Of a stretch of DNA of 64,000 bases, positions 17,455-28,135 are shown piece after piece (the stretch's first letter is position 1; every line of letters starts with the position of its first letter). Position numbers and translations under genes: made by a program. Below the pieces are notes generated by a model. The model was not told the DNA's origin and did no database searches. It saw only the letters and a list, made by a program, of their open reading frames with translations. Origin of the DNA: Oleiagrimonas citrea (GTDB taxonomy: Bacteria; Pseudomonadota; Gammaproteobacteria; Xanthomonadales; Rhodanobacteraceae); contig NZ_JAAZQD010000003.1 of NCBI RefSeq assembly GCF_012395255.1, positions 496,001-560,000 on the forward strand, in the 5' to 3' direction.

Positions 17455-17497
17455 GAACGCCGAGGGTACGGTATTTGCGAGCAAGCGGCATCCGCTC

Positions 17498-19255
17498 CTA
17501 GCGATACATGACTGCGGTTCGGACGGTTCCAGTATCCGTGTCTTGCGGCGTGGCTGCGGTGGTCTGAAGGCCTTCGGCCAGTTCGACCAGGCGCACGAAG
17601 CCGGCGCGGTCCCCGCGCGGATCGTCGCCGCGTGCGGCGCGGGCGAGGGCGGCGATGTCGTGGAGCGTGTAGCCATCGAGTTGCTTGCCGCCGCGCAGCG
17701 CATCGGCGAAGGCAGCCACGGCGGCGGCGAAGCGTAACCGTCGACTGGCCTGCCCATGCACGTCGCGGTCCGTGATCGGGCGCTCGATCAAGCGACTGCG
17801 GGTCTGTTCCGGCTGCTTGTAGCGCAGGCGGAGCCAGGCGATTTCGCGACTGCTGGCACGCGTTTCGCGATCCTGTGGCGCGTAGCGCAACGGATCGATG
17901 CGCGCGGCCACGCTCCCGGTGGGTGTGATCTCGTACAGTGCGGTGACGTTGGCTCCGGCACCAATGTCGCCGGCATCGACCTTGTCGTTGTTGAAGTCTT
18001 CGCGGCGCAGCTTGCGCTTCACGTAGCCGATCAGGCGGTACTCGGACACGCGCGCCGGGTTGAACTCGACCTGCACCTTCACGTCCTTGGCGATGGTCAG
18101 CAGCGTCTGCGCCATCTCGTCGACCAGCACGCGCCGGCCTTCGCCGAGCGAGTCGATGTAGTGGTGGCTGCCGTTGCCAGCGTCGGCCAGGCGCACGGCC
18201 ATGGCATCGTTGTAGTTGCCGGTGCCGAAGCCGAGTGTGCTCAGGGCGATGCCACTGCGGCGCTTGTCGGCGATCTCGTCGGTCAGCGCCTGCACGCCGG
18301 TCCGGCCGACATTGAAGTCGCCATCGGTGGCCAGGATCACCCGGTTCACGCCGCCCTTGATGAAGCCCTGGCGCGCCTGTGCATAGGCCAGTTCGATGCC
18401 GGCCTGGCCGTTGGTCGATCCGCCCGGCTGCATGGCGTCGATGGCGGCGAGGATGCGTGCGTGCTGGTCGCCAGGCGTGGAGGGCAGAGCAATGCCCGCG
18501 CTGCCGGCATACGTGACGATGGCGACACGATCGCGATGGCGCAGCTTCGGCACGATCTGGCGCAGCGAGGCCTTCAGCAGCGGTAGCTTGTCGGGACTGG
18601 TCATCGAACCCGAGGTGTCGACCAGGAACACCAGGTTCGCGGCCGGGATGTCTTTCGCCGGCACGCGATAACCCTGCACGCCGACCAGCAGCAGCTGGCG
18701 CTCCGGGTTCCACGGGGCGGGCGCGATCTCGGTGGTCACACTGAACGGCTGGCTCCGGTTCTTCGGTGGCGTGTAGCCGTAGTCGAAGTAGTTGATGAAT
18801 TCCTCGGCGCGCACGGCGTCGTGCGGAGGCAGGCGCCCCTGTTCGATCATGCGCCGCACGTTGGTGTACGAACCGGTGTCGACGTCCAGGCCGAAGGTCG
18901 AGACGGGGTGCTCGGCGACGCGCTGTACGGGGTTGTCTTCGTAGTGCGCGTAATGCTCGCGGTTCTGCATAGCGGGCGGCTGCCAGCCGTATACGGGCGG
19001 GGTAGCCATGACATTCGTTCGCAAAGCGCGTTGCGGCATCGGTACGGCGGGAGCGATGGCGTCAGCTTGCATCTCCGCCACCGGCGGCGGAGGCGGCGGC
19101 GCCACGGCATCGGCGACGTTGGCGGCGGGTGGGGTCGGCTTGAGTTGAGCCGTCTTGTCACGTTCCGCCGCGGACGGCGGGCTGGTGGTCGAGCAGCCGG
19201 TCAGCACGACCAGCAGGGCAGTCAGCAACAGGTAGAGCATCGATTTCGCGTTCAT
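17498..19255 (-). CDS. VWA-domain lipoprotein (YfbK/DUF3520 type)
   Basis: 585 residues. A lipoprotein signal ends in LTGC (Cys21). A proline-rich linker (about 25-95) is followed by the conserved entry module with STFGLDVDTGSYTNVRRMI and AEEFINYFDYGY, then the von Willebrand A domain. Its metal site DTSGSM (Asp213, Ser215, Ser217) and TDGDFNVG are intact. A C-terminal DUF3520-like module follows (from about 420). It is an envelope protein likely to bind a partner through the metal site. It is the first gene of the sigma/anti-sigma run, suggesting it senses or is controlled by that pathway. Confidence 0.9.
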   Translation of the reverse strand: MNAKSMLYLLLTALLVVLTGCSTTSPPSAAERDKTAQLKPTPPAANVADAVAPPPPPPVAEMQADAIAPAVPMPQRALRTNVMATPPVYGWQPPAMQNREHYAHYEDNPVQRVAEHPVSTFGLDVDTGSYTNVRRMIEQGRLPPHDAVRAEEFINYFDYGYTPPKNRSQPFSVTTEIAPAPWNPERQLLLVGVQGYRVPAKDIPAANLVFLVDTSGSMTSPDKLPLLKASLRQIVPKLRHRDRVAIVTYAGSAGIALPSTPGDQHARILAAIDAMQPGGSTNGQAGIELAYAQARQGFIKGGVNRVILATDGDFNVGRTGVQALTDEIADKRRSGIALSTLGFGTGNYNDAMAVRLADAGNGSHHYIDSLGEGRRVLVDEMAQTLLTIAKDVKVQVEFNPARVSEYRLIGYVKRKLRREDFNNDKVDAGDIGAGANVTALYEITPTGSVAARIDPLRYAPQDRETRASSREIAWLRLRYKQPEQTRSRLIERPITDRDVHGQASRRLRFAAAVAAFADALRGGKQLDGYTLHDIAALARAARGDDPRGDRAGFVRLVELAEGLQTTAATPQDTDTGTVRTAVMYR

Positions 19256-19378
19256 GGCGCATGGCCTCCGGTGCAGGTCATGGAGTGGAACGCACGATGC
19301 CGCGTAACGGGGTTAAGCGAGGTCGAATCGACCGAGGACGGACTGGCCGACGGATGATAGGGCGGTCCGACAGGTCAT

Positions 19379-19412
19379 AAAAAAACCGGCGCACCGCGAT
19401 GGGTGCGCCGGT
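19379..19412 (-). terminator. Intrinsic terminator of the aldehyde dehydrogenase gene
   Basis: Read on -, ACCGGCGCACC pairs with GGTGCGCCGGT (11 bp) around a 6-base loop and ends in seven T (the A-run 19379-19385 on +). It lies about 25 nt after the dehydrogenase stop and upstream of the VWA gene. Confidence 0.93.
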
Positions 19413-19436
19413 CGGTGTGATGCACGTGTGTCGAAC

Positions 19437-20864
19437 TCAGGCGTCGCGGATGACCATCAGGCGCAGTTCGCTCATGTCCTCCATGGCGTACTTGATGCCT
19501 TCGCGGCCCAGGCCGGAGCGCTTGATGCCGCCGTAGGGCATGTTGTCGACGCGGAAGCTGGGGATGTCGCCGATCACCACGCCGCCCTGTTCGAGGCGGT
19601 CCCAGGCGCGCATGGTGCGGGTCAGATCGTTGGTGAACACGCCCGCCTGCAGGCCGTAGTCGGAGTCGTTGACGCGGTCGATGGCCTTGTCGAAATCGCT
19701 GAACGGTTCGAGCAGGGCGACCGGGCCGAAGGCCTCCTCGCAGCTGACCTTGGCGTCGTGCGGGACGTTCTCCAGCACGGTGGCGTCGAGCATGCTGCCG
19801 TCGCGCTTGCCGCCGCACAGGACCTTGGCGCCATGTTCCTTGGCCTCGTTGATCCAGCCATGCAGGCGCTCGGCGGCGTCTTCGGTGATCATGGGGCCGA
19901 GGAAGGTGTCCTTCTTCTTCGGGTCGCCGGCCTTCAGTTTCCGGGTTTTGGCGACGAATTTGCGCTTGAGCTGGTCGTAGATGGATTCGTGCACGAGGAT
20001 GCGCTGCACGCCGATGCAGCTCTGACCGGATTGGTAGAACGCACCGAAGATCAGCCGGTCGACGACGAAGTCGAGGCGGTCGGTCTGATCCTCGTCGACG
20101 ATGCAGGCGGCATTGCCGCCCAGTTCCAGCACGACTTTCTTGCGGCCGGCCTTGGCCTTCAGGTCCCAGCCGATCTGGCCGCCGGTGAACGACAGCAGCT
20201 TCAGGCGTTCGTCCTCGACGAACGGCGCGGCCTTGTCGCCGGTCACGGGCAGTACCGAGAACGCGCCCTTGGGCAGATCGGTTTCGGCCAGCACCTCGCC
20301 GATGATGAGTGCGCCGACCGGCGTCTTCTCCGACGGCTTGAGCACGAACGGGCAGCCTGCGGCGATCGCCGGCGCGACCTTGTGCGCGACCAGGTTGAGC
20401 GGGAAGTTGAACGGCGTGATCAGCGACACCGCGCCCAGCGGCATGCGCTTGGTGAAGCCGCGGTAGCCCTTGGCGCGTTCGGAGATCTCAAGATTGATGA
20501 CCTCGCCGCCGATCTGCGGCGCCAGTTCCGCGGCGATGCGGAAGGTGTCGATCAGGCGCGTGACTTCGCCCTTGGCGTCATGGATCGGCTTGCCGGCCTC
20601 GACGCACAGCGCCTTGGCCAGTTCGTCGCTGCGCTCGGTCATGCGCTTCACGCAGTGATTGAGTACGGCCTGGCGCTGATAGGGCTTGAACTCGCGCATC
20701 GGCTTTTCGGCCTTCACCGCCGCAGCGATGGCCTTCTCGATGGCCTTGTCGTCGGGCAGGGCGACGCGCGTGGCGATGCGGCCGGAGAACTTGTCGCGGA
20801 CTTCCAGATCCGCGTTCGGCTGCATCGGTTTGTTGGCGAGGTAGTAGGGGTAGCGTTTCTGCAT
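19437..20864 (-). CDS. NAD(P)-dependent aldehyde dehydrogenase
   Basis: 475 residues of the ALDH superfamily. It contains the TPFNFPLNLVAHKVAPAIAAG cofactor region, FVLKPSEKTP, general base Glu247 in LELGG and catalytic Cys283 in SGQSCIGVQR. The substrate is not readable from sequence. The ATG at 20864 has AAGGAG 7 nt upstream, which decides it over an ATG seven codons earlier. It follows the acetolactate-synthase-type gene by 81 nt and ends at a strong terminator, so both probably belong to one unit. Confidence 0.92.
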   Translation of the reverse strand: MQKRYPYYLANKPMQPNADLEVRDKFSGRIATRVALPDDKAIEKAIAAAVKAEKPMREFKPYQRQAVLNHCVKRMTERSDELAKALCVEAGKPIHDAKGEVTRLIDTFRIAAELAPQIGGEVINLEISERAKGYRGFTKRMPLGAVSLITPFNFPLNLVAHKVAPAIAAGCPFVLKPSEKTPVGALIIGEVLAETDLPKGAFSVLPVTGDKAAPFVEDERLKLLSFTGGQIGWDLKAKAGRKKVVLELGGNAACIVDEDQTDRLDFVVDRLIFGAFYQSGQSCIGVQRILVHESIYDQLKRKFVAKTRKLKAGDPKKKDTFLGPMITEDAAERLHGWINEAKEHGAKVLCGGKRDGSMLDATVLENVPHDAKVSCEEAFGPVALLEPFSDFDKAIDRVNDSDYGLQAGVFTNDLTRTMRAWDRLEQGGVVIGDIPSFRVDNMPYGGIKRSGLGREGIKYAMEDMSELRLMVIRDA

Positions 20865-20945
20865 GGGGAATCTCCTTGAATGCAAAACGGGGGATGCGTT
20901 GCGGGGCGCGCGCGATGTGTGGACCGCGCGCGCTTCGATGGGATA

Positions 20946-22595
20946 TCAGGCTTTGAGCTTGGCCGAGCGCTTCTTGATCTCTTCGTCGAGCACGGCGTGG
21001 TTGACCGAGTAGTCGATGGCCAGATCGACGACGTGCACGCCGCCCTCGCGGAAGGCGCGTTCGAGCGTCGGCGCGAATTCGTCGGCGCTGGATGGGCGAT
21101 GACCCCTGGCGCCGTGGGCTTCGGCGAAGGCGACGAAATCGGGGTTGCCGAATTCCATGCCGTATTCGTCGAAACCCATGTCGGCCTGTTTCCAGCGGAT
21201 CATGCCGAAGCCGTTGTCCTGCAGGATCAGGATCACCAGGTCCATCTTCAGGCGCACGGCGGTTTCCAGCTCCTGCGCGTTCATCATGAAACCGCCGTCG
21301 CCACAGATCGCCATCACGCGGCGATCCGGGTGCACCATCTTCGCGGCCATCGCCGAAGGCAGACCGGCGCCCATCGAGGCCAACGCGTTGTCCAGCAGGA
21401 TGGTGTTGGACTGGCGTGCGCGGTAGTAGCGCGCGAACCAGATCTTGTACATGCCGTTGTCGAGACAGATGATGCCGTCGTCCGGCATGACCTTGCGCAC
21501 ATCGTCGACGATGCGCACCGGATGCACCGGGAAGCGGTCGTCCTCGCGGTGTTCGGCGAGCTGTTTGTTGAAGGCGTCGCGCACGGTGTCGAAGAAACTG
21601 AAGTCCCAGCGTTTCTGCGGCTCCAGCGCTTCGGTCAGGCGCTCGACGGTGTGCGCGATGTCGCCGACCACCTCGATCTGCGGGAAGTACACCGCATCGA
21701 CCTCGGCCGAGGAAAAGTTGATGTGGATGACGGTGCGCTTGCCGCGGCGCATGAAGAACGGCGGCTTTTCCACCACGTCGTGGCCGACGTTGATGATGGT
21801 GTCGGCGGCGTCGATGGCGCGATGCACGAAGTCGCCGTCGGATAGCGCGGCGTTGCCCAGCCACAGCGGGTGTTCCTCGTCGACCACGCCCTTGCCCATC
21901 TGCGTGGTGAAGAAGGGAATGGACAGTTTGTCGATGAAGGCGCGCAGGGCCTTGGCCGTGCGCTGACGGTTTCCGCCGGCGCCGATCATCAGGACCGGAT
22001 GCCTGGCCTGGGTGATGGCCTCGGCAGCCTGTACCAGCGCGGCCTCGTCGGCGGATGGACGACGTGCGTACTCGGTGGGCAGCAGGATCGGGTCTTCGAT
22101 GTCGTCGCGGGCGACGTCCTCGGGAAGCTCCAGGTGCACGGCGCCGGGCCGCTCTTCCTCGGCTTGGCGGAAGGCCTCGCGAATGCGCGCCGGGATGGTC
22201 TGGCCGGACACGATCTGCGTGGTGTACTTGGTCAGCGGATGCATCATGTCGACCACGTCGACCAGCTGGAACATGCCCTGCTTGTGTTGGCGGATCGGTT
22301 TCTGGCCGGTCAGCATCAGCATCGGCATCGCGCCCAGCTGGGCGTAGGCGGCGGCGGTGACCAGGTTGGTCGCGCCGGGGCCGAGGGTGGACATGGCCAC
22401 GCCAGCCTGGCCGGTCAGGCGGCCGTAGGTGGCGGCCATGAAGCCGGCGGCTTGCTCGTGGCGGGTGACCACGAGACGGATGGAGGAATCACGAAGGGAT
22501 TCGACGATGTCCAGGTTCTCTTCACCGGGAACACCGAAGATGCACTGGACGCCTTCGGCTTCCAGCGCTTTGACGAATAGGTCCGAGGCTTTCAC
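20946..22595 (-). CDS. Acetolactate synthase large subunit-type ThDP enzyme
   Basis: 549 residues with the three domains of thiamine-diphosphate enzymes. The cofactor-activating Glu47 is in TRHEQAAGF, and the ThDP/Mg motif runs from GDGG (432-435) to about Asn461. Acetolactate synthase condenses pyruvate to 2-acetolactate. No regulatory small subunit (ilvN/ilvH) follows, so this looks like a catabolic-type or related enzyme rather than the branched-chain pathway form. It starts with GTG, decided by AAGGAG 5 nt upstream. Neighbours are xseA upstream and an aldehyde dehydrogenase downstream. Confidence 0.85.
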   Translation of the reverse strand: MKASDLFVKALEAEGVQCIFGVPGEENLDIVESLRDSSIRLVVTRHEQAAGFMAATYGRLTGQAGVAMSTLGPGATNLVTAAAYAQLGAMPMLMLTGQKPIRQHKQGMFQLVDVVDMMHPLTKYTTQIVSGQTIPARIREAFRQAEEERPGAVHLELPEDVARDDIEDPILLPTEYARRPSADEAALVQAAEAITQARHPVLMIGAGGNRQRTAKALRAFIDKLSIPFFTTQMGKGVVDEEHPLWLGNAALSDGDFVHRAIDAADTIINVGHDVVEKPPFFMRRGKRTVIHINFSSAEVDAVYFPQIEVVGDIAHTVERLTEALEPQKRWDFSFFDTVRDAFNKQLAEHREDDRFPVHPVRIVDDVRKVMPDDGIICLDNGMYKIWFARYYRARQSNTILLDNALASMGAGLPSAMAAKMVHPDRRVMAICGDGGFMMNAQELETAVRLKMDLVILILQDNGFGMIRWKQADMGFDEYGMEFGNPDFVAFAEAHGARGHRPSSADEFAPTLERAFREGGVHVVDLAIDYSVNHAVLDEEIKKRSAKLKA

Positions 22596-22606
22596 GCGCG
22601 CTCCTT

Positions 22607-22622
22607 TCCGGAGATATCCGGA
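22607..22622. promoter_or_regulatory. Palindrome before the acetolactate-synthase-type gene
   Basis: TCCGGA-GATA-TCCGGA lies just upstream of the AAGGAG ribosome site of the gene that starts at 22595. It could be an operator or a leader hairpin; no regulator is known from this window. Confidence 0.35.
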
Positions 22623-22658
22623 GGACGGCGTCCGGCCCGGATCGTGCCGGGCGCCTGG

Positions 22659-24005
22659 TTACTTGGGGATGTGCTTCACCGGCAATATGCCGTCGCGAAG
22701 TCGAACTTCAAGTGTGGCATCCGGCGCCACACTCTGCACTGAACGCACGGTCTTGCCGTGTTCGTCGAACACGATTGCATAGCCGCGGTCGAGCGTGGCC
22801 AGCGGGCTGACGGCGTGCAGGGCGCGGCGCATGGACGCGCAGTCGCGCTGCGTGCGCTCGAGTCGATGCAGCATGCCGGCCTGCAACCGGCGATGCTGTT
22901 CGTGCAGGCGCTGTTCCAGAAGCGGAATCTGCCGGCGCGGATGCTGGGTGCGCAGACGCAGGGCGGCATGTTCGACCTGCTGTTCGGCATCGTGCAGGGA
23001 ACGCTGCATGCGCTGCGTCAGGCGTGCACGCACGGCGCGCAGGCGCTCCTGTCCTTGCTCCAGACGTGCCTGCGGCCGTTGCGCCTGCATGCGCGTCATG
23101 AGCTGGTCGAGCTGCTGCGTCGCGGTCTGCAGATGTCGTGCGAACAGTAGCTGCAGGCGTTCGCGCTGCCGGTGCAATGACTGCAGCAGATCGGCTCGGT
23201 CGGGCACCAGCAGTTCGGCCGCAGCCGACGGCGTGGGGGCGCGCAGGTCGGCGACGAAGTCGGCGATGCTGAAATCCACCTCGTGTCCGACGGCGGACAC
23301 CACCGGTACCGCGCTGGCATGGATGGCGCGTGCCACGGCTTCGTCGTTGAAGGCCATCAGGTCCTCCAGCGAGCCGCCGCCGCGGGTCAGCAGGACGACG
23401 TCGTAACGTTCGCTGGCGGAGGCCTTGCGCAGCATCGCCGTGATGGCCGGCGGTGCTTCGCGGCCCTGTACCGGCACCGGCAGTACGTCGACGCTGGCCA
23501 ACGGGAAACGGCGTTCGAGCACGCTGAGCACGTCGTGGATGGCCGCACCGCTGGCCGAGGTGATCACGCCGATGCGGCGCGGGAAGCGGGGCAGGGCACG
23601 TTTGCGTGCCTCGGCGAACAGACCTTCGGCCTGCAGTTTCGCCTTCAGCTCCTCGAAGGCCCGGCGCAGCGCACCTTCGCCGGCTTCCTCCATGTGTTCG
23701 ACGATCAGCTGATAGTCGCCGCGCGGTGCGTACAGACTGACGCGGGCGCGCAGCAGCACATGCATGCCGGCTTCCGGGCGGAACTTCAGCCAGGTGCTCT
23801 TGGGCTTGAACATGGCGCCACGAATCTGCGCGCCGGCATCCTTCAGCGTGAAGTACAGGTGGCCGGACGCGGGTCGCGCGACATTGGACAGTTCGCCCTC
23901 GATCCAGATGCGCGGCAGGGCGTCTTCCAGCAGGTCGCGCACGAGCTGATTCAGCGTCGTGGGCGTGAGTATCTCGGAAGCGGAGCCGGGGCGTTGAGTG
24001 GGCAT
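22659..24005 (-). CDS. xseA: Exodeoxyribonuclease VII large subunit
   Basis: Catalytic subunit of the single-strand exonuclease used in repair and mismatch correction. 448 residues: N-terminal OB fold (IWIEGELSNVARPASGHLYFTLKDAGAQIRGAMF), catalytic domain with RIGVITSASGAAIHDVL and VLLTRGGGSLEDLMAFNDE, then a long Gln/Arg-rich coiled coil (about 270-400). The C-terminus has LDRGYAIVFDEHGK. It starts 39 nt after the stop of the upstream phospholipase-D-family gene. The small subunit xseB is not in the window. Confidence 0.96.
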   Translation of the reverse strand: MPTQRPGSASEILTPTTLNQLVRDLLEDALPRIWIEGELSNVARPASGHLYFTLKDAGAQIRGAMFKPKSTWLKFRPEAGMHVLLRARVSLYAPRGDYQLIVEHMEEAGEGALRRAFEELKAKLQAEGLFAEARKRALPRFPRRIGVITSASGAAIHDVLSVLERRFPLASVDVLPVPVQGREAPPAITAMLRKASASERYDVVLLTRGGGSLEDLMAFNDEAVARAIHASAVPVVSAVGHEVDFSIADFVADLRAPTPSAAAELLVPDRADLLQSLHRQRERLQLLFARHLQTATQQLDQLMTRMQAQRPQARLEQGQERLRAVRARLTQRMQRSLHDAEQQVEHAALRLRTQHPRRQIPLLEQRLHEQHRRLQAGMLHRLERTQRDCASMRRALHAVSPLATLDRGYAIVFDEHGKTVRSVQSVAPDATLEVRLRDGILPVKHIPK

Positions 24006-24044
24006 GCGGGGGACGGCGGCGATGCGGGAACGGGGCCGCTCACC

Positions 24045-25517
<1,473 letters not shown>

Positions 25518-25635
25518 GGCAGGAGTCTACCGCGAGCGACGCGAGTGAGAGAGCGCTGTGGGGCAGACGGCGTGCGCATGCTTGAACCGTGTCGCGGCCA
25601 TGCCATGATGGATGCCCCGCGAATGGATCACGTTC

Positions 25636-27825
25636 ATGACCCAGCCCGAGACCGTCGAAAGCGTCGAGTCCTGCGTCGAGCACATCCTGCAGCGTTGCGG
25701 CATGCATTGGCGCGTGGCGGCGCCGCTGGGGCTGGGCAAGCCCAATGCGCTGCTCAATGCGCTCTACCAGCGCGCGTGCGCGGACGAGCGCCTTTCGCTG
25801 ACGCTGTTCACGGCGTTGTCCCTGACCCGGCCCGATGCGGGCGATGGCCTGCAGGCGCGATTCCTGAAACCGTTTCTTTCGCGTCATTTCGGCGATGACT
25901 ATGTCGACCTCGACTACGCGCTCGACATGTGCCGCGGGCGATTGCCCGGCAATGTCCGTGTGCATGAGTTCTATCTGCAGTCCGGCGCCTATCTGCGCGC
26001 GGACAGCGTGCAGCGCGAGTACATCAGCCAGAACTACACCCATGTCGCGCGGGATCTGGTGGCGCGTGACATCAATCTCGTCGTGCAGCTGGTCGCTGTG
26101 CGCGCCAGCGGCGATGGCGTGCGCGTGAGTCTGGGTAGCAATCCGGATGTCACGCTTGACCTGCTCGATCGGCTCGATGCCGCCGGCCGCCCGCGACCGA
26201 TGCTGGTTGCAGTGGCGCATCCGGACATGCCGTTCACCGGCGGCGGCGCCGAAGTGCCGGCCTCCATGTTCGATCTGCTGCTGCGCGAAGAAACGCCACA
26301 GCCGTGTCTGTTCGCCTTGCCGCGCGAGCCGGTGGACGACACCGAATATGCCATCGGCATCCATGCCAGCGGGCTGGTTCGCGACGGCGGCACGTTGCAG
26401 ATCGGCATCGGCTCGCTGTCCGACGCGCTGGTACAAGCACTGACGCTGCGCCAGCGCGAGAATGATCGCTACCGCGCCATGCACGCTGCGCTGGACGCTG
26501 GCGGCGAAAGCCGCGCGCTGGCGCAGTCGCTGGGTGGATTGTCGCCGTTCGAGTTCGGTCTGTACGGCGCCAGCGAGATGGTCATGGACGGCTTCATGCA
26601 GTTGCACCGGGCGGGCATTCTCGGGCGGCGTGCCTACGACGACATGGCGCTGGAGCAGGCGGTCGCCGACGGTCGTGTCGCTTCGCCGCTGCCGCCGCAT
26701 GCCGCCGATGCTTTGCACGAAGCCGGCGTGCTGCCGGACCGCATCGACGAGAAACAGATGGCGCGTCTGAAGCGCTTCGGCCTGCTGCCGTTCGAGGCGC
26801 AGCTGCAGGCCGACGACGTGATGTGTCCGGATGGCCGTCGTCTGCCGCGCCGGCTCGACACGTCCGACGCGCGGGTCGTCTGGAGCCGCATGCTCGAAGG
26901 GCGGACGTTGCGAGATGGTCGTTATCTGCGCGGGGCGTTTTTCCTCGGTTCGCACGATTTCTACGCCTGGCTGCGCGCGCTGGACGGTGAGGACTGGCAC
27001 GGACTGGACATGACGCGCGTGTCCGACGTCAATCAACTCTACGGCGGGCGCGAGAAATTGGATGCGCTGCAGCGACGGCATGCGCGTTTCTTCAACATCT
27101 GCATGATGGCGACGCCTTTGGGCGCGGTGGTGTCCGATGCGCTTGAGGACGGGCGCGTGGTCAGCGGCGTGGGCGGCCAGTACAACTTCGTCGCCATGGC
27201 GCACGCGCTCGACGATGGCCGTTCCGCGCTGATGCTGCGCAGCACGCGTACCGCGCACGGCCGGCTGCATGCCAACATCCGCTGGAACTACGGGCACACC
27301 ACGATTCCCCGGCATCTGCGCGACCTGGTCATCACCGAATACGGCATCGCCGATCTGCGCGGACGCTCGGACGAGGAGTGTGTCCGCGCCATGCTGGCAA
27401 TCAGTGACGCGCGCTTCCTGGACGGCCTGGTCGCCGAGGCGAAGGCAGCGGGCAAGCTGCCGCGGGATTTCATCGTGCCCGATGCCTGGCGGCGCAACAC
27501 GCCCGAACGACTGCGCGATGCATTGCGTCCGTTCCATGCCGAGGGGCTGCTGCCGACCTTTCCGCTGGGCTGCGACTTCACCGAGGTCGAGCAGCGGCTG
27601 CTGCCGGCGCTGGGCTGGCTGCGCGATCATGCTGAAGGTTGGGGCAATCGTCTGCGTCTGCTCCGGGCGGTGCTGGCGCCGGGCAAGGCTGTGGCCGGTG
27701 AGGCCGAAGCGCTCCAGCGCATGGGCTTCATGCAGGGTGGCGGCATCGGCGAACGCCTGCAGCGGCGCTTGCTGCAGACGGCGTTGCGGCGAAGCGGCCG
27801 GGACCAGGCTTCCCGCCCTGGATGA
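25636..27825 (+). CDS. Acetyl-CoA hydrolase/transferase family protein (long form)
   Basis: 729 residues. The C-terminal half carries family hallmarks [12 protein letters not shown] and the catalytic-Glu region [16 protein letters not shown]. The N-terminal half (1-300) contains the first CoA-transferase-like domain with [31 protein letters not shown]. Members move CoA between acyl-CoA and acetate or succinate, or hydrolyse acetyl-CoA. Usual members are about 430-640 residues, so this is long. The start is uncertain: I prefer ATG 25636 over ATG 25612, neither with a good ribosome site. It stands alone between the divergent PLD gene and the repeat-rich gap before ispG. Confidence 0.82.
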   Translation: MTQPETVESVESCVEHILQRCGMHWRVAAPLGLGKPNALLNALYQRACADERLSLTLFTALSLTRPDAGDGLQARFLKPFLSRHFGDDYVDLDYALDMCRGRLPGNVRVHEFYLQSGAYLRADSVQREYISQNYTHVARDLVARDINLVVQLVAVRASGDGVRVSLGSNPDVTLDLLDRLDAAGRPRPMLVAVAHPDMPFTGGGAEVPASMFDLLLREETPQPCLFALPREPVDDTEYAIGIHASGLVRDGGTLQIGIGSLSDALVQALTLRQRENDRYRAMHAALDAGGESRALAQSLGGLSPFEFGLYGASEMVMDGFMQLHRAGILGRRAYDDMALEQAVADGRVASPLPPHAADALHEAGVLPDRIDEKQMARLKRFGLLPFEAQLQADDVMCPDGRRLPRRLDTSDARVVWSRMLEGRTLRDGRYLRGAFFLGSHDFYAWLRALDGEDWHGLDMTRVSDVNQLYGGREKLDALQRRHARFFNICMMATPLGAVVSDALEDGRVVSGVGGQYNFVAMAHALDDGRSALMLRSTRTAHGRLHANIRWNYGHTTIPRHLRDLVITEYGIADLRGRSDEECVRAMLAISDARFLDGLVAEAKAAGKLPRDFIVPDAWRRNTPERLRDALRPFHAEGLLPTFPLGCDFTEVEQRLLPALGWLRDHAEGWGNRLRLLRAVLAPGKAVAGEAEALQRMGFMQGGGIGERLQRRLLQTALRRSGRDQASRPG

Positions 27826-27830
27826 GTCGC

Positions 27831-27857
27831 TGGGTTCCTGCTTGTGCAGGAATGACG
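27831..27857. repeat. REP-like palindromic element, copy 1
   Basis: TTCCTGC (27835-27841), loop TTGT, GCAGGAA (27846-27852), followed by TGACG. The pattern GGgTTCCtGC...GCaGGAaTGACG is the common intergenic palindrome style of GC-rich gammaproteobacteria. Confidence 0.65.
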
Positions 27858-27924
27858 GGGGGATTCTGCTCGGGAGGTGCGGTCAGGCCATGTGTGGCGA
27901 GGGTTGGGTGCGCTGCGCGATACC

Positions 27925-27952
27925 TGAGTTCCTGTTTAGCGCAGGCATGACG
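27925..27952. repeat. REP-like palindromic element, copy 2 (degenerate)
   Basis: TGAGTTCCTG...GCAGGCATGACG in the same orientation as copy 1, with the stem reduced to about five pairs and a changed loop. Confidence 0.5.
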
Positions 27953-27984
27953 AATTGCAACCGGCGCAGTAAGCGGCACGAGGG

Positions 27985-28010
27985 CGTCATCCCGGCGAAC
28001 GCCGGGAACC
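27985..28010. repeat. REP-like palindromic element, copy 3 (inverted)
   Basis: CGTCA then TCCCGGC (27990-27996), loop GAAC, GCCGGGA (28001-28007), then ACC. It is oriented opposite to copies 1 and 2. The three copies fill most of the 310-bp gap before ispG, which otherwise shows no gene. Confidence 0.65.
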
Positions 28011-28135
28011 GGCGCCTGTCTGACGACATGTGCGGAGCGCGGACAGGATTTTCGGATCTGCCGCAGGTATCCGGGCGATCGGCCGCGTCGCCGCATCGGT
28101 TATCCTTGGCGTCCTCGCATACTTCGATTCCGACC

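Noticed and set aside
27826-28135. Possible CRISPR remnant
   Set aside because: Repeats are palindromic, of mixed orientation and unequal spacing; no spacers or cas genes.
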